NCBI GenBank assembly: GCA_039566865.1
Contig: CM076948.1
Span: forward strand, 12,039,001-12,103,000
Origin: Aurelia coerulea
Taxonomy: Eukaryota > Cnidaria > Scyphozoa > Semaeostomeae > Ulmaridae
Direction: 5' to 3'
Length of the DNA: 64,000 nucleotides
In this document: piece after piece, positions 48,257 through 58,703 of the stretch
Layout: every line of letters starts with the position of its first letter
Numbering within the stretch: position 1 is the stretch's first letter
Position numbers and translations under genes: made by a program
Notes under the pieces: model-generated
Databases searched by the model: none
Seen by the model: only the letters and a program-made list of their open reading frames with translations
Told to the model about the DNA's origin: nothing

Positions 48257-49873
48257 TCTGAATTTTATTTCGATAATGGCGTCGTACAGGAAAATAAACT
48301 TCACGCACCTTGGGGTTTTCGATGGTCCTGATTTCATTTTTGACCATCAAAAAGCCATATTTTATGTTGATGACGTCATAATTGGCAATGAAACCTATTG
48401 TAAGCGACTAATTGGCACTGCCGCACAACTGATTTTGGGGTCGCACAAGCACAACGAAAAACGCAAGAAACTCGTCGCAGAAATGGAAAATAAATGTTTG
48501 TCAGGAACTTTAAGTACACCTATATAAACTATACATAAGTGGCGCAAGTTAGCATGCCAAACCAGGCTCAGTCTTCTGTATTGACTGCTCCGCAGAGGAA
48601 AGACCGCCCCAGTTACACAAATGAAATCATGTCAGTTTACAGTAACAGTCAACGAAAAGTTATTCGCATTTTTCCCCGTACTACAGAAAGTAAGAACAGA
48701 TATTTTGTGCCCAGTCGGTGTACATCATTGACGTACTTCGAATTCATCAAAACTTGCACTGGGTACTTTCACGATAGAGGGGTAACTTCGAATAATTTCC
48801 ACACTTAACGATAAATGCAGAATGAAATTTGATATAGTCTAAATTCATCTTTTTAAAAAGTGTAAAGTGTTAGATTTTCTGCACTTACTCCATAACAATT
48901 GGTCCAGTCAACCCGAAAGTACGGAAATCTGTTACCTCGGCCATGGTACACCTTTCTAGTAAGTTTGGGCCAGTTTGCCAGACATTGTGGCATGTTTTTC
49001 GAGCGATTTCAAACTGTGAACTGTGAGTGTTTTCTGTCCATTTCAAACATTTTGAGGCAGAGAAGCGCGTAGATTCTATCGCTATTGTTTTCACTTGGCA
49101 ACGTAACGTCTCTTATTGTCTACCTGCATTGTCTCATGCGCTTAAATTGAAAGACATTGGAAACGACTATCTGAACATATAAATCGCAGCAAATTCGCAA
49201 ATTGCTATATTGTTGTTGACAATGGCCTGCAACTGAACACAAAGGGTAACGGATAACCCCCTTGCAATTTCGATGCTCGACTTGATTTCAATCAATTTCG
49301 ATCGCCTGACTTGCTCCGAAGGACAACACCGAAGGATACATCTGAGGGCACATCTCGCCATATGACTGTGATCTGTGTCTGTCGGCAATTTTGAGTTTTG
49401 CCATTGCAGGTAAATGTGCCAATAACAATTCCTAGCTGTACTAGAGTATTTTACAATGCCCATAACCACTAGCGCTTGCAGAGGTGCAAATGAGTCGATG
49501 GAAGTAACGCCAGGAGCAGAAAAGGGAAGCATGAAAAGTGGCAGCCTCGTTTCCATGTAGGATAAATTCACTTACTCTTTGGCCATGAAAAGATGTAAAA
49601 TTCGGGTTTCTTATTGCAGATCGATCGGTAAACTAATAACCTATCATTATCATCCTATTCAAGTGTAAATAGCTGGATACACTGACTATTTGGTGGAATT
49701 CTGAGTGTGGTATCACAGTAAAATCCATGAAAATCTATACAATGTTCAATTATGACGTCACATGTATGAAATATGAACTTTTAATTATGACCAATGAAAT
49801 CAGCACCACCGAAAACCCCTAGATGCTCGAAACTGTTTTCTTTTAAGTCACCGTAATCAAAATAAAATTCAGA
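48257..49873 (+). repeat. Array unit 7
   Basis: Last unit; lacks one T in GGAACTTTAAG. Followed by the terminal FB copy, after which unique flank resumes at 50139. Confidence 0.95.
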
Positions 49874-50138
49874 CAATGCCTGCCAAAAGTCCTTGGAACA
49901 CTTAGGCCATTTCTTGACAATCCGCAGTTCTGACCATAGCGATTAGGCTTAAACACCCCCTCACCCCCAAAACAATGTTGATTTGCAAGGTTATTGTCCT
50001 AGCATTCCATCAGAGTCGCGAATCGTCCTGCCATCCCCATTTTGTCATCACAGAACAACATTGTTCTGAGGGGGAGAGGGGGAAATCGCAAAAAATGCAA
50101 AAATGGCAAAGGTGTTCCAAGACTTTTGGCAGGCATTG
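49874..50138 (+). repeat. Foldback element FB, terminal copy
   Basis: Complete; closes the array. The flank that follows (TAGAGTTTCTTAA) resembles the left flank at 35731. Confidence 0.9.
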
Positions 50139-51395
50139 TAGAGTTTCTTAAATTTTTGGTCATCGTAGTACTAGTTTCTTATAAACCAGTTTCTTATGAA
50201 AAAAAAAGGGTAATGCTAGTAATGCCAAGATTCCCGTTGCCCAGAGTTCCTCCAAGGCGCAAGCAAGGTCCGAGGCGTATAGTTTAGAGTCTTAGTTGAT
50301 GGAAAGTGGTTTTCAAAAGCATACTGAAATGACTAGAAATTCATAACTAACCTTACCTAATAGCACTCTGAACTCTTTTTAGAAGGAACATGAAACTGTC
50401 AAGCCAAGTAATAAGATTCACCAAGAAGGGGCGCCACTAAGAAGGGGCCTAATTTTTTACTGATCTTGTTTACGTACCTGCACAGATGTTCTGCTTCCGA
50501 CTTCCGAATCCTAACCTTCCACTTCATCCTCCATAAAAACACTTTCTTCAGGCGATAGGACATCACGTAATTTCTATTAAAATCTTTATTGGCATTTTCA
50601 AACACTTTTCTCCTTAGGAACTCTCTCTAAAACCCCTTTGAAAGGACTTCCATGATCATAAGCCTAACTGTAAACGAATCACAACAGTCAACAAAATTGA
50701 CCTGCTGACACTAAAATCACAATAACTCCACATTTTAGTACGAACACCCTATTAACATTTGACACCATTGGAAAGCGGATTCTTTACACTTTTATACATC
50801 ATAATTGTTCCATTCAAAAGGTCAATGCTACCCAGGAGAATTACATCATCTCTGCTGGACGAAAAATGTCGCTCGCCAATGAGAAAAGGACACCTTCTTG
50901 TGCGGTCGAGAGATGAAGTTGGCGTCATACTTGTTGGAGGGGTACTTCGGGGGGTCCCAATACCGCAATACCGCACGAAAAAGACACCAAATACCGCAAT
51001 ACCGCACCAAAAAATAGCAAAATACCGCAAACGCTAGAAGACCAAAAACAAAGCTGCTAATACAGTACACCGGTCTGTTGCAGTTTGATTGCGACCAAAA
51101 TCCACCTTCCTCCATCAAAATTTGTAGTCTGATCTTTTAGATCGTTGTTAGATGTTTTACAGACAAAATAGCGATGTGAGAACGATGGGGGAAAATTTCA
51201 TCGATGTGCTTTTAGTAAAACTGCATTGACGGCAGAAAAATTATGAATATATTGAACAGATCTTGTATCATAGTCGTATCATTGATCTAAACTGTTTACC
51301 CTTCAGCGGTACTTTTAATATCCGGGTCAAAGGTGCAAATGTACTCGAAAGCAACATGGTTCGAAAGAAAACTTTTCAAAACAAAAAGTAATAAT

Positions 51396-51420
51396 AATGA
51401 TAATAATAATAACTAATATT
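51396..51420 (+). repeat. AAT/GAT-type microsatellite
   Basis: ATAATAATGATAATAATAATAA; possibly the 3' tail of the adjacent LINE relic on the minus strand (read as TTATTATT). Confidence 0.6.
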
Positions 51421-51618
51421 TTGACAGGTTGACTTGTTCAGCATAAAACTATCTGTTATCATTCCAGTACCTGTAATCCTACCTATTGACAATCGTTGTA
51501 GTTGAAATTAAGGTAAATGGTAGAATAAAATGAAAATAGTTTAATGTACAATTAAAGGATAAGAAGTGATTAGAGTCAAATACGTTTTTCTTGGACATCT
51601 ACAAAGACTTCGATGGTT

Positions 51619-52753
51619 TTAGTTTCGTTTTATATAGCAAGATAGATATTTCGTCGGTTGAAAATGCGGGCTCCCTGGTAGGCAAACGATTTTTTCCAGT
51701 TTCAGTGCGCATTTTCGGTAAAACAACACAAGAGTGTTAATTTCATGCTGAGATCTTTTGAAGTAACCATTCAGCAGGTCTTTGTTGTCCCATGACGTTA
51801 TCTTTGCTCTTGGGTTGAAAATTCTGGCTGCTCTATTTTGTACATACTGTAGCTTGTTTACTGTTCCTTGGGGGAGGGAAAGCTGTAGTGGGTAGCAGTA
51901 CAACAGTAGTGGCCGTATCGCATCATTGTTATGTATATCGATTCTGCTACATAACGGCTGACTTTTTAGCGAATAGGAGATAAAAGCTTTACTCTGGCGG
52001 ATGTTTTTTTGTACACATTTTCAAAATGTTGATGAAGGTTCAGATGGTTATCCAAATCTGCACCAATGTACTTGTATATGATTTGGTCTCATGAATAGTT
52101 TGATTGTAGATTTTGATGTCCACCTTTGGCTGTTTGGACAACTTTTGATGTGATCCATATAGCAAAATTCAGTTTTACTTTTTTTCAAGTTAATTAACAA
52201 GTTATTTTCATTACACCAGTCTGCAACTGTTTGCAGTGCACTGTTAAGTAAATGTTCTATTTAATTTGAGTTCTTTCGTGCCCAATATTAAACAGTATTG
52301 TCAGCATCAGTGAGCGGAATATGGAACGATGTCGTGGATTATCAGCCTAAAAAGAAGCGGCCCCAGGATTGATCCTTGTGGGACACCACATGTAACATTT
52401 TCTTCGCATGAGCTGGTGCTATCAAAAATTACTTTTTGTTTTCTATTAAAGAGATAATCACCGATCCATTGTAATTCCACATCATCCATACCATCACCTG
52501 GTAATTTTTCCAGCAAGGTTACATGACGTGCTGTGTCGAAGGCTTGACGGAGTTCAATATAGACAGCACCACTACATGGCCCTTTATCAATGTTCTGTGT
52601 AAACCTTTCTGACAGTAAGGTAACTGCATGTTGCGTGGATCTCCCTTGTCTAAACCCAAACTGATATGGGCAAAATAGGCCAGTCGATTCAAGGTACTGG
52701 GATGTTTGATTGTAAATGATCTTCTCGATAACTTTTGATAGAGGAGGAATTAC
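51619..52753 (-). pseudogene. LINE reverse transcriptase relic
   Basis: Minus strand, in order: LSKVIEKIIYNQTSQYL (start of palm), FGFRQGRSTQHAV, VYIELRQAFDTARH (motif A), CGVPQGSILGPLLF (motif B), LTDADNTV (degraded motif C) and LQYVQNRAARIF (thumb). The first catalytic Asp of motif A is Glu and the FADD/YADD box is destroyed, with frame breaks between 51903 and 52307. The element is 5' truncated and nested inside the TACCGCAA element. Confidence 0.88.
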
Positions 52754-52756
52754 CGT

Positions 52757-53035
52757 GATAGTGTATAGTTATAAACAAGTAAATAAAGTAAAATATAAGC
52801 ACTTTGATGCGAACTGAAATAAGCACGACGTTTCGAGCATAGCCCGTTATCAAGCCAACATTGTAAGATTGCCTGATATGAAAACAGGGGTGATTTTCCC
52901 ACATTTAAAGTTTTGATTCGTGCAAATATTTGATTCTTTTTCTTCAGATAAAAATGTTGCGTGCTCTCCTCCGCAGGTACCTTTCTCAAGGTTAAGCAGG
53001 TGGAGCAGGCACAGAGAGAGAGAGACATAGATATG
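52757..53035 (-). mobile_element. Penelope-like 3' tail fragment
   Basis: The minus strand holds the hairpin block TTGATAAC...CTCGAAACGTCGTG, nearly the same as in the Penelope-like element at 56977-57010, and similar downstream AT-rich sequence. It has no coding part. Confidence 0.5.
52823..52857 (-). ncRNA. Hammerhead-like hairpin block
   Basis: Minus strand TTGATAAC, CGGGCTATGCTCG hairpin, GAAAC and GTC in hammerhead order, but the core reads UUGAUAA instead of CUGAUGA. Likely inactive relative of the Penelope ribozyme. Confidence 0.4.
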
Positions 53036-53269
53036 GGACTTCCCTCTCCTTCGTTTTTCTTTCCTCTATATCAATTCGTCTCCAAGATGGGTCGTTCCTA
53101 AACAGGAAAATGGTATTACAGGAAATTTGGATGTTAATTTTCGTACAATACCGCATACCGCGCTGTGAAAGTTCGATACCGCAATACCGCAAGTTTTTTC
53201 CGTCATTACCGCAATACCGCACAAAATTTACCCCCTATACCGCAATACCGCAAACCCCGAAGTACCCCT

Positions 53270-54027
53270 CTTGTTGGGGATACGTGCAAGCTCAAGTTGA
53301 CGAGGACGTGGATATCCCCTCGGGGACTATGAACGCATGCGTAGTGTGTAAATTGTTGCTGATTCGATTACGTAATGCAACTATTTTCATCACGAACTTT
53401 TAGTCATTTGAAAGGAAACTGGAAGTCAGACATTGAAACGAAACCACATCCGCCACAGAACAATCAATTTTTGATGAGAGAACAATGGGTGAAAAGTTTT
53501 TAATCAGAATCGCTTGCGATAGCGTTTCATGGAAGTTTGGCAAAGAAATGTATTTATCTGGTTAAGAAATGATATTCATATGCCATGCCAACTTAGCTTT
53601 GCTTGGTTTGCTGCAAATGGCCTCCTTGAAATTTAACGGGGCTTTCCATAGCACGGAGCGCTATCTTGTTTTGCCTAGGCCAATTTATCAACGCAAGACC
53701 AAAACCGTTTAACATTTACTTCTGTGCCAAGCTTCCAGAAAGGTCCATTATGAAATCTTTGTTTGCAGTTTCTTGTGGGCATATATCAAGCATAACTGCA
53801 GTTAAGAATTGATAAAATATATGCTAAGTTTCCCGCATATCGAGCTGCGAATCTTCCCCGACTGCTTGCTGTCACTGCAACTTTCTTCGCAACGGCTGCA
53901 GATATTTGAATGATTGAATTATGTCCACAGCGCATGCGTTCATAGTCCCCGTGCTGATTGGCTGTCAAGTTGACCAAAAAACAAAGCTGAAAAACAATAC
54001 GGGAAGTACCATGTATCCCCAACAAAT
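53270..54027. mobile_element. TIR element (MITE-like), ~750 bp
   Basis: TTGTTGGGGATACGTG at the left matches the inverse of CATGTATCCCCAACAA at the right, and farther in GGGGACTATGAACGCATGCG pairs with its inverse at 53932-53953. The 8-bp target duplicated by the TACCGCAA element lies in its left TIR, so this element is the older host. Non-coding. Confidence 0.7.
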
Positions 54028-54109
54028 ACTAATTCCAACAAGCCATGCCGAGAAACCTACAACAGACGACTGTGAGGAGGTCTGACTCGAACAAACTCAT
54101 TTTTGGTGC

Positions 54110-54395
54110 ATTTTATTGGAACGTTGACTTCGTCTAAACTTCGATATGAACGCCTCATAACAACTGGTTTATGACAGCGATCAATTCATTCCATCATTTG
54201 TCATCCTGAGTAGTCGTCGCTAGTTCCCAGGCCGTAGGTGCCCGGTAGTGTCCACAGACCAAGCTCGACAAAATGCATTATAAAACGAGTTTGGAAAATG
54301 ATTTTGGAAATTTTTTTTGGTAGAATAGCATTTCTTGGTGAGTTTTATCGGAAAATGAAATAAAATTTTTTGGGTGTATGTGCACTTTAATGATT
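54110..54395 (-). repeat. THAP-associated leader, copy 2
   Basis: The minus strand shares AAAGTGCACATACACCCAAA, TGTGGACACTACCGGGC and GCCTGGGAACTAGCG with 34573-34800. The region that would encode the THAP domain is replaced by the TIR element at 53270-54027. Confidence 0.5.
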
Positions 54396-54999
54396 CTGAA
54401 GCTAAGGCATGCAAAAGAAATTTGAGACACGCTTTGCTAGATTAATGTGTTGAGAATGCAAAAATCTCATTGAGATTTAAATGAAACATATCTGGGGGAC
54501 AGGGAGGTTCTAGAAGGGGGGAAGGTCTGATTTTCACGTTTTCGGATGTATAACGCCCAATTTTCGGATATTTGTATTCTTTTTGGCTCGTAAATACTCC
54601 CTATTTAATGACGAATCGAATGATGTATAGTTTATACGTGTTATGTTGCGGGCGTGATAATCAAGAGAGAAAACACTGTGAGTGGTCACTGAAGGGATAC
54701 AGTAACCTTAAATGAATCTGCGCAATACATGAGGATTTTACATGCGCAATGCGCACTACAACCAACAGATTTTCCCGCGCTTGCGATAGGACTAGGACAG
54801 CAGCCAGCTCTCCGTTTTTAGGTGAGAATCACATCTTTGGTATTGGACTGGAGTGTATTTGTTTTTGCCTGCTCTTAGGTCAAAGGAGTTGTAAGTATGT
54901 GTAAGTCTCAGCTAGCTTTTCATTTTAGATCACTACAGAAGCATGATGTGGATTTTAGTCATTTTAGTAGTGTAGGCCTACCTCATCAGGTACTCTCCA

Positions 55000-55440
55000 A
55001 ATAACGGGGGGGGGTCAGAATAACGAGGGAGGGTTGGGTTGGTTTGGTAATGGTTCGATATGATAATTGAGGGTTCTCACAATTGGAGGGGGGGTCGAAA
55101 CATTCAAAAATAGTCCTTTTCTTAAGTTAAACACGTATCTTTTTTATGTTAAAACATTGAAAAATGATATACACTATCATTTCAATTTTTCAGGAATTGA
55201 TAAAAAGAGGGCTGAAATAGAAGAGGGGCGGTTGGAAAATTTTCCAAAAATTGATAAACAAGGGGGGGGGGGCAATTATTTGATACTCGATTGTAGGATG
55301 AATGTTTTGAAAAAGGGAGTAGTAATCAGACACCAAAAACAGTTTTGCACAACACAACCACCCACACCCTCGGGCTCTCACTGCCCAGGGGGTACTCATT
55401 GACTTTCAGTATGGGGGTCCATGCCAATATTTAGGGTCCA
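55000..55440 (+). other. G-rich intergenic stretch
   Basis: Contains G-runs at 55006-55014 and 55262-55272 (11 G) and other GGGGGT patches. No gene recognised. Confidence 0.5.
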
Positions 55441-55667
55441 AAATTTTATGTTAAATCAATATTTGGGCCTGGGGTCTGCGAATTAAAACATGGACAAAAC
55501 TTCAATATTTGCCAGTGTGGAAGGTAAGGGATTTTCCCGGAGACCTTGGGTGTGCAAGGAGGGTCCTTCTATTGTTATCTATTGTCTGTTTTGAATACCC
55601 AACCAATTCTTTTTCTTGGATGTGCAAGTGCCACACTTTCCATACAGGAATATTTGGGGTCATGGTT

Positions 55668-56236
55668 AGAATGTTGAAGTTGTTATAAATTATGTTCTTT
55701 ACGTTGTTGTTAAAAGGGTGGTATGTCAGGGTGAAAGGAATGCGGTTGTTGCTGTTTTCGTTGTTAGAAGGTTGAAGGGCTTCGTCTTGAGAAAGATCCT
55801 TTACTTTATTGAAAGCTGCTTGGGTGATGTGGTCAGGGTACTTGTTTTGTTTGAAGAAAGAAGAGACGTTTCCTCTGCTTTGGAACTAAAATCATCATCA
55901 TTTGAACAAATACGGCGGAGACGGCGGAGTTGCGAGTAAGGGATGGAGTCTTTGCATTTCTTCGGATGTGATGATTCGTAGTTGAGGAGGCAATGGGAAT
56001 CTGTAGCTTTGTAGAAGATAGACGTGGAGATTTGGTCATCAGAGATGCTGAGGAGGATGTCCAGAAATGGCAGGCTTTCTTCGGTGATAGAGTGTGTGAA
56101 TTGTAAGGCTGGGTGAAAATTGTTTGTGTAGTTGATGAATTTCTGGAGATCGGCCAAAGGAAGAGATGTTGCTCCAACGATGTCGTCGATGTATCTTTTG
56201 ACCAGGCAAGGAAAAGGACACAAATACCACCCTTTT
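55668..56236 (-). pseudogene. Penelope-like reverse transcriptase, C-terminal part
   Basis: The minus strand encodes LVKRYIDDIVGATSLPLADL (the YIDD catalytic motif typical of Penelope RT), ESLPFLDILLSISDD and SIPYSQLRRLRRICSND. The reading frame breaks near 55830 and the rest, ending NFNILT, is in other frames. The fingers and the first catalytic motifs are missing, so it cannot be active. Confidence 0.88.
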
Positions 56237-56794
56237 AACAACAATGTAAAGAATATAATTTATAGCAACTTCAACATTCTAACCAACGACACAGAAACAA
56301 AGAACATCTTCATTGCACTTCCACTTATGGCTTTTCGCAGAGACAAGAATTTAAAGGACTCCCTAGTCAAAACCAACCTAGCAACCTCACAACTGCCTGG
56401 TACTTTCCCTTGCCAACATCGCCTCTGTCAGACCTGCACCCACATCAACCAATCGACCACTATCACCAACCAAAACCGAACCTTCAATATCAGATCTAAC
56501 TTTACCTGTTCATCATCCTGCGTTATCTATTGTATCATCTGCACCAAATGTCAATCTTTCTACATCGGCGAAACCTCCCGACAAATCAACAACCGTTTTG
56601 GGGAACATAAACGTAATGTAAGAAACAAGATCCACCTCGATGAAAACCATGAAAACGATCCAGACAGCAACATATCCAGACATTACAACTCAGCCAACCA
56701 TTCAACTGCCGACATGTCCATTCTTGGCTTGTTATATGCACCTCAAGACACCACCAGACGCAAGACATTGGAGAAACGCTTAATTTTAACTTAA
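56222..56794 (+). CDS. Penelope-like GIY-YIG endonuclease domain
   Basis: An uninterrupted frame from YHPFNNNVKNI to the stop at 56792-56794. It contains a Cys-rich linker (CQHRLCQTC), then CSSSCVIYCIICTKCQSFYI and GETSRQINNRFGEHKRNV, the GIY-YIG nuclease core with YIG-E-T-S-R and the conserved Arg and Glu-His. These nucleases nick target DNA for priming. No own start codon is expected because the domain is normally fused behind the RT, which here points the other way. The open frame continues upstream only in antisense RT sequence. Confidence 0.9.
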   Translation, partial: KYHPFNNNVKNIIYSNFNILTNDTETKNIFIALPLMAFRRDKNLKDSLVKTNLATSQLPGTFPCQHRLCQTCTHINQSTTITNQNRTFNIRSNFTCSSSCVIYCIICTKCQSFYIGETSRQINNRFGEHKRNVRNKIHLDENHENDPDSNISRHYNSANHSTADMSILGLLYAPQDTTRRKTLEKRLILT

Positions 56795-56976
56795 AAACTC
56801 TTTATCCTAATGGACTAAATAAGCAATTTACTTATCTGCAATAGGTCCTTCCTTACTCTTTTCTCACATTCCTCCTATTCCCCGTTCCCTATGTACGCTA
56901 CGTCACGTCGCATCTCGCATTCCTTCCTATTTGTCGAATCTTCTCTTCTCTTTGCTCGGCTCGATTGATTTCGAGT

Positions 56977-57010
56977 CACTTGATAACGAGTACATGCTCG
57001 AAACGTCGTG
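56977..57010 (+). ncRNA. Hammerhead-like block in Penelope 3' end
   Basis: CAC, TTGATAA, a CGAG/CTCG hairpin with TACATG loop, AAAC, GTC, GTG: the order of a minimal type I hammerhead with CAC/GTG as stem I. The core deviates (UUGAUAA for CUGAUGA). Same deviation in the copy at 52823-52857, so it may be a family feature. Confidence 0.45.
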
Positions 57011-57391
57011 TTTTAAACATCTTAGCTATTTTTGGTACTTAAATCATTTATATATTATATTACTGTTCAATTACATAGAACCACACGCAACGAACATAAT
57101 TTTATTCAATATTTAAGGGTCTGCAAAGAACCCCCCTCGTACCCCCTGGACCCTGTTGCATAGCTAGCTAGAGATGCCTCCCCACCCATGACAATTATGA
57201 TCCTACTTGCACACATTAATTGTCGATTGGCCAAGCTCAGACTGGAAAATTTGAGTGTACATGCAAGATCAAGCATGAAGACTAAACCGCTATTTGGTGT
57301 ATTCTCTGTCGGTCCAAGTCTGGAGGGACCATTTTGGAAACAAGGTCGCATTGACCTTTTAATGCTATCCCTGCCATCTTTAACCATGGGG

Positions 57392-57529
57392 TGTGTAGAC
57401 TTCGTAAGTCAGAGATAAACACGTGCGTTTGGGAGATTGCATAGTATAAGAATAAATTCATATCATATGCGCAGGCACATGAAGTCATACAGTAATGATA
57501 ATAATAATGATAAATCATAACCACTACAA
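57392..57529 (-). repeat. Candidate 3' LTR of the gypsy element
   Basis: On the minus strand a polypurine tract AAAAAGGGGAGCA (57530-57543) is followed by TGTAGTGGTT, and the segment can be closed with ...ACACA at 57392. That gives a short LTR of ~138 bp. Without a 5' LTR in the window the right boundary is a guess. Confidence 0.45.
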
Positions 57530-57611
57530 TGCTCCCCTTTTTAGATTTTATCGACACGTCCATGTTCATAGTTCTCAAAGTTCTGAGCAGTTCACACTTT
57601 CAAGTTCGATG

Positions 57612-58695
57612 CAGTGGCGTCGTGGGAGCATGATTTTAGGGGGGGCCAAGGGTCATAATTTTCCGACAAAGAGACATTTTTCCGACAAAAATTAAGCAGG
57701 AATGTAACGAACAAAAAGTGGCAAAATGGCAAGAACTTTTGTCATATAAAAGTTCCATAATAGCGAAGAATTTTTGAAAGGGACACAGCAGTCCTGTTAA
57801 GAGGCGATTCTTGTTGGAGGTGAGGCTGTTGTTGAGACGTGATTGGTGATGAAAGTGAGGCTGAAGCTATATGTGCAAGGAGGGTGGAAAACTGGGGGTC
57901 CGGGGGCTTGCCCCCGGGAAAATTTTCTGTGACCACGCCCTTTAGATCGTTGCAAAACGCCCCTATTTTGAAGAATCTACTATTGGTTTTTCATGGGAAA
58001 TTTCGAAAAAAATGACCTTAGAAGCACTGAAAAATAGATCGTTTTCAAATTTTAGATAGCAGCATGATAGCTTGATATAAATCTTCATTTCTATACGCAT
58101 CCGTTTACAGAAACTGAAAGTAATCTCATCTTAGTAATCATTTCCATCTTCCTCAACAATATTCACTTGTGCAAATTCTGATGAGCAACTCATTGAAAGC
58201 TTAATGCACAAACCATAATTGCATGACATTTTTTAGGTATGAAACGTGCAAAATAAATTGTAAATGTATCGTTTTTAGTCACCAAAATGTAGGTAAGACG
58301 ACCGAATTTTCGGGGAAAAAGTCCAAGAATGTTTTGACCGAAAGCATTTGTCTGAAATTTATTCGTCAGAAACTTTTTGCGCCTAATGTGTCTATTTTTC
58401 CAATAGAAAACACACTTTCTTTCGATTGAAAAAGGAATTTTTTGCAGAAAAACGAACGAAGGACCTAGTTTTTTGTCGAAAAACCTACTTTTTCATCAAA
58501 AACTAAGTTTTTGCGATCGAAAAAGTGATATTTCATGTATACATTTCGATTGCCATAAAGTAGCTATGTAAGGAAAATGGATTAATTCAATTTTTTTCGA
58601 TTTTCCGACAAGAATGGAAAACTGACGAATTTTCCGACAACATTTTCACAGGGGGGCCATGGCTCCCCCTGGCCCCCCCGGCCACGACGCCACTG
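57612..58695. mobile_element. hAT-like MITE
   Basis: Perfect 14-bp TIRs CAGTGGCGTCGTGG / CCACGACGCCACTG with a perfect 8-bp TSD GTTCGATG (57604-57611 and 58696-58703), as expected for hAT. TTTTCCGACAA-type motifs recur near both ends. No transposase in 1084 bp. It sits in the last codons of the gypsy integrase, hence is younger than the gypsy element. Confidence 0.93.
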
Positions 58696-58703
58696 GTTCG
58701 ATG

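Larger units (their letters stand above)
35764..50138. repeat. Tandem array of a ~1.62-kb unit with foldback spacers
   Basis: Seven near-identical copies of one unit are arranged head to tail: 36029-37646, 39804-41225 (5' truncated), 41226-42846, 42847-44464, 44731-46373, 46374-47991 and 48257-49873. Complete units are 1617-1621 bp, except the fifth at 1643 bp. A 265-bp foldback (FB) precedes the first, follows the fourth, sixth and seventh, and is cut short after the first. Differences are rare point changes and small indels, so the array is young or homogenised. The break at 37716-39803 holds unrelated repeats. Confidence 0.97.
50938..53269. mobile_element. TIR element with 8-bp TSD and TACCGCAA subterminal repeats
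   Basis: Perfect 15-bp TIRs AGGGGTACTTCGGGG and CCCCGAAGTACCCCT are flanked by a perfect 8-bp TSD CTTGTTGG (50930-50937 and 53270-53277), as in hAT or P-type transposons. Both ends carry runs of ATACCGCA, mostly paired as ATACCGCAATACCGCA: three sites at the left (50959-51030) and at least five at the right (53144-53252). Unusually they point the same way at both ends. The 2332-bp body is filled by a LINE relic and a Penelope-type tail; no transposase remains. Confidence 0.88.
55660..57120. mobile_element. Penelope-like element with inverted 5' half
   Basis: The RT half (55668-56236) is on the minus strand and the GIY-YIG half plus 3' UTR (56222-57116) on the + strand. About 64 bases encoding YHPFNNNVKNIIY and NFNILT occur in both halves, in opposite orientation, at 55668-55734 and 56222-56288. 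This is the footprint of a twin-priming-type inversion with overlap during target-primed reverse transcription. The element is 5' truncated; the right end carries a hammerhead-like block. Confidence 0.88.

Noticed and set aside
35764..50138. Interpreting the array as CRISPR, rDNA, 5S rRNA or histone repeats
   Set aside because: Unit length, eukaryotic context and absence of any conserved rRNA, 5S or histone sequence in either strand exclude these.
50759..51037. ORFs of 90-92 codons on both strands with YCGI/IPQYR repeats
   Set aside because: Translations of the TACCGCAA subterminal repeat, continuous with non-coding TIR sequence.
52750..53028. 92-codon minus-strand ORF in the Penelope-type tail
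   Set aside because: It crosses the hammerhead-like block and the LINE junction, which is incompatible with one natural protein.
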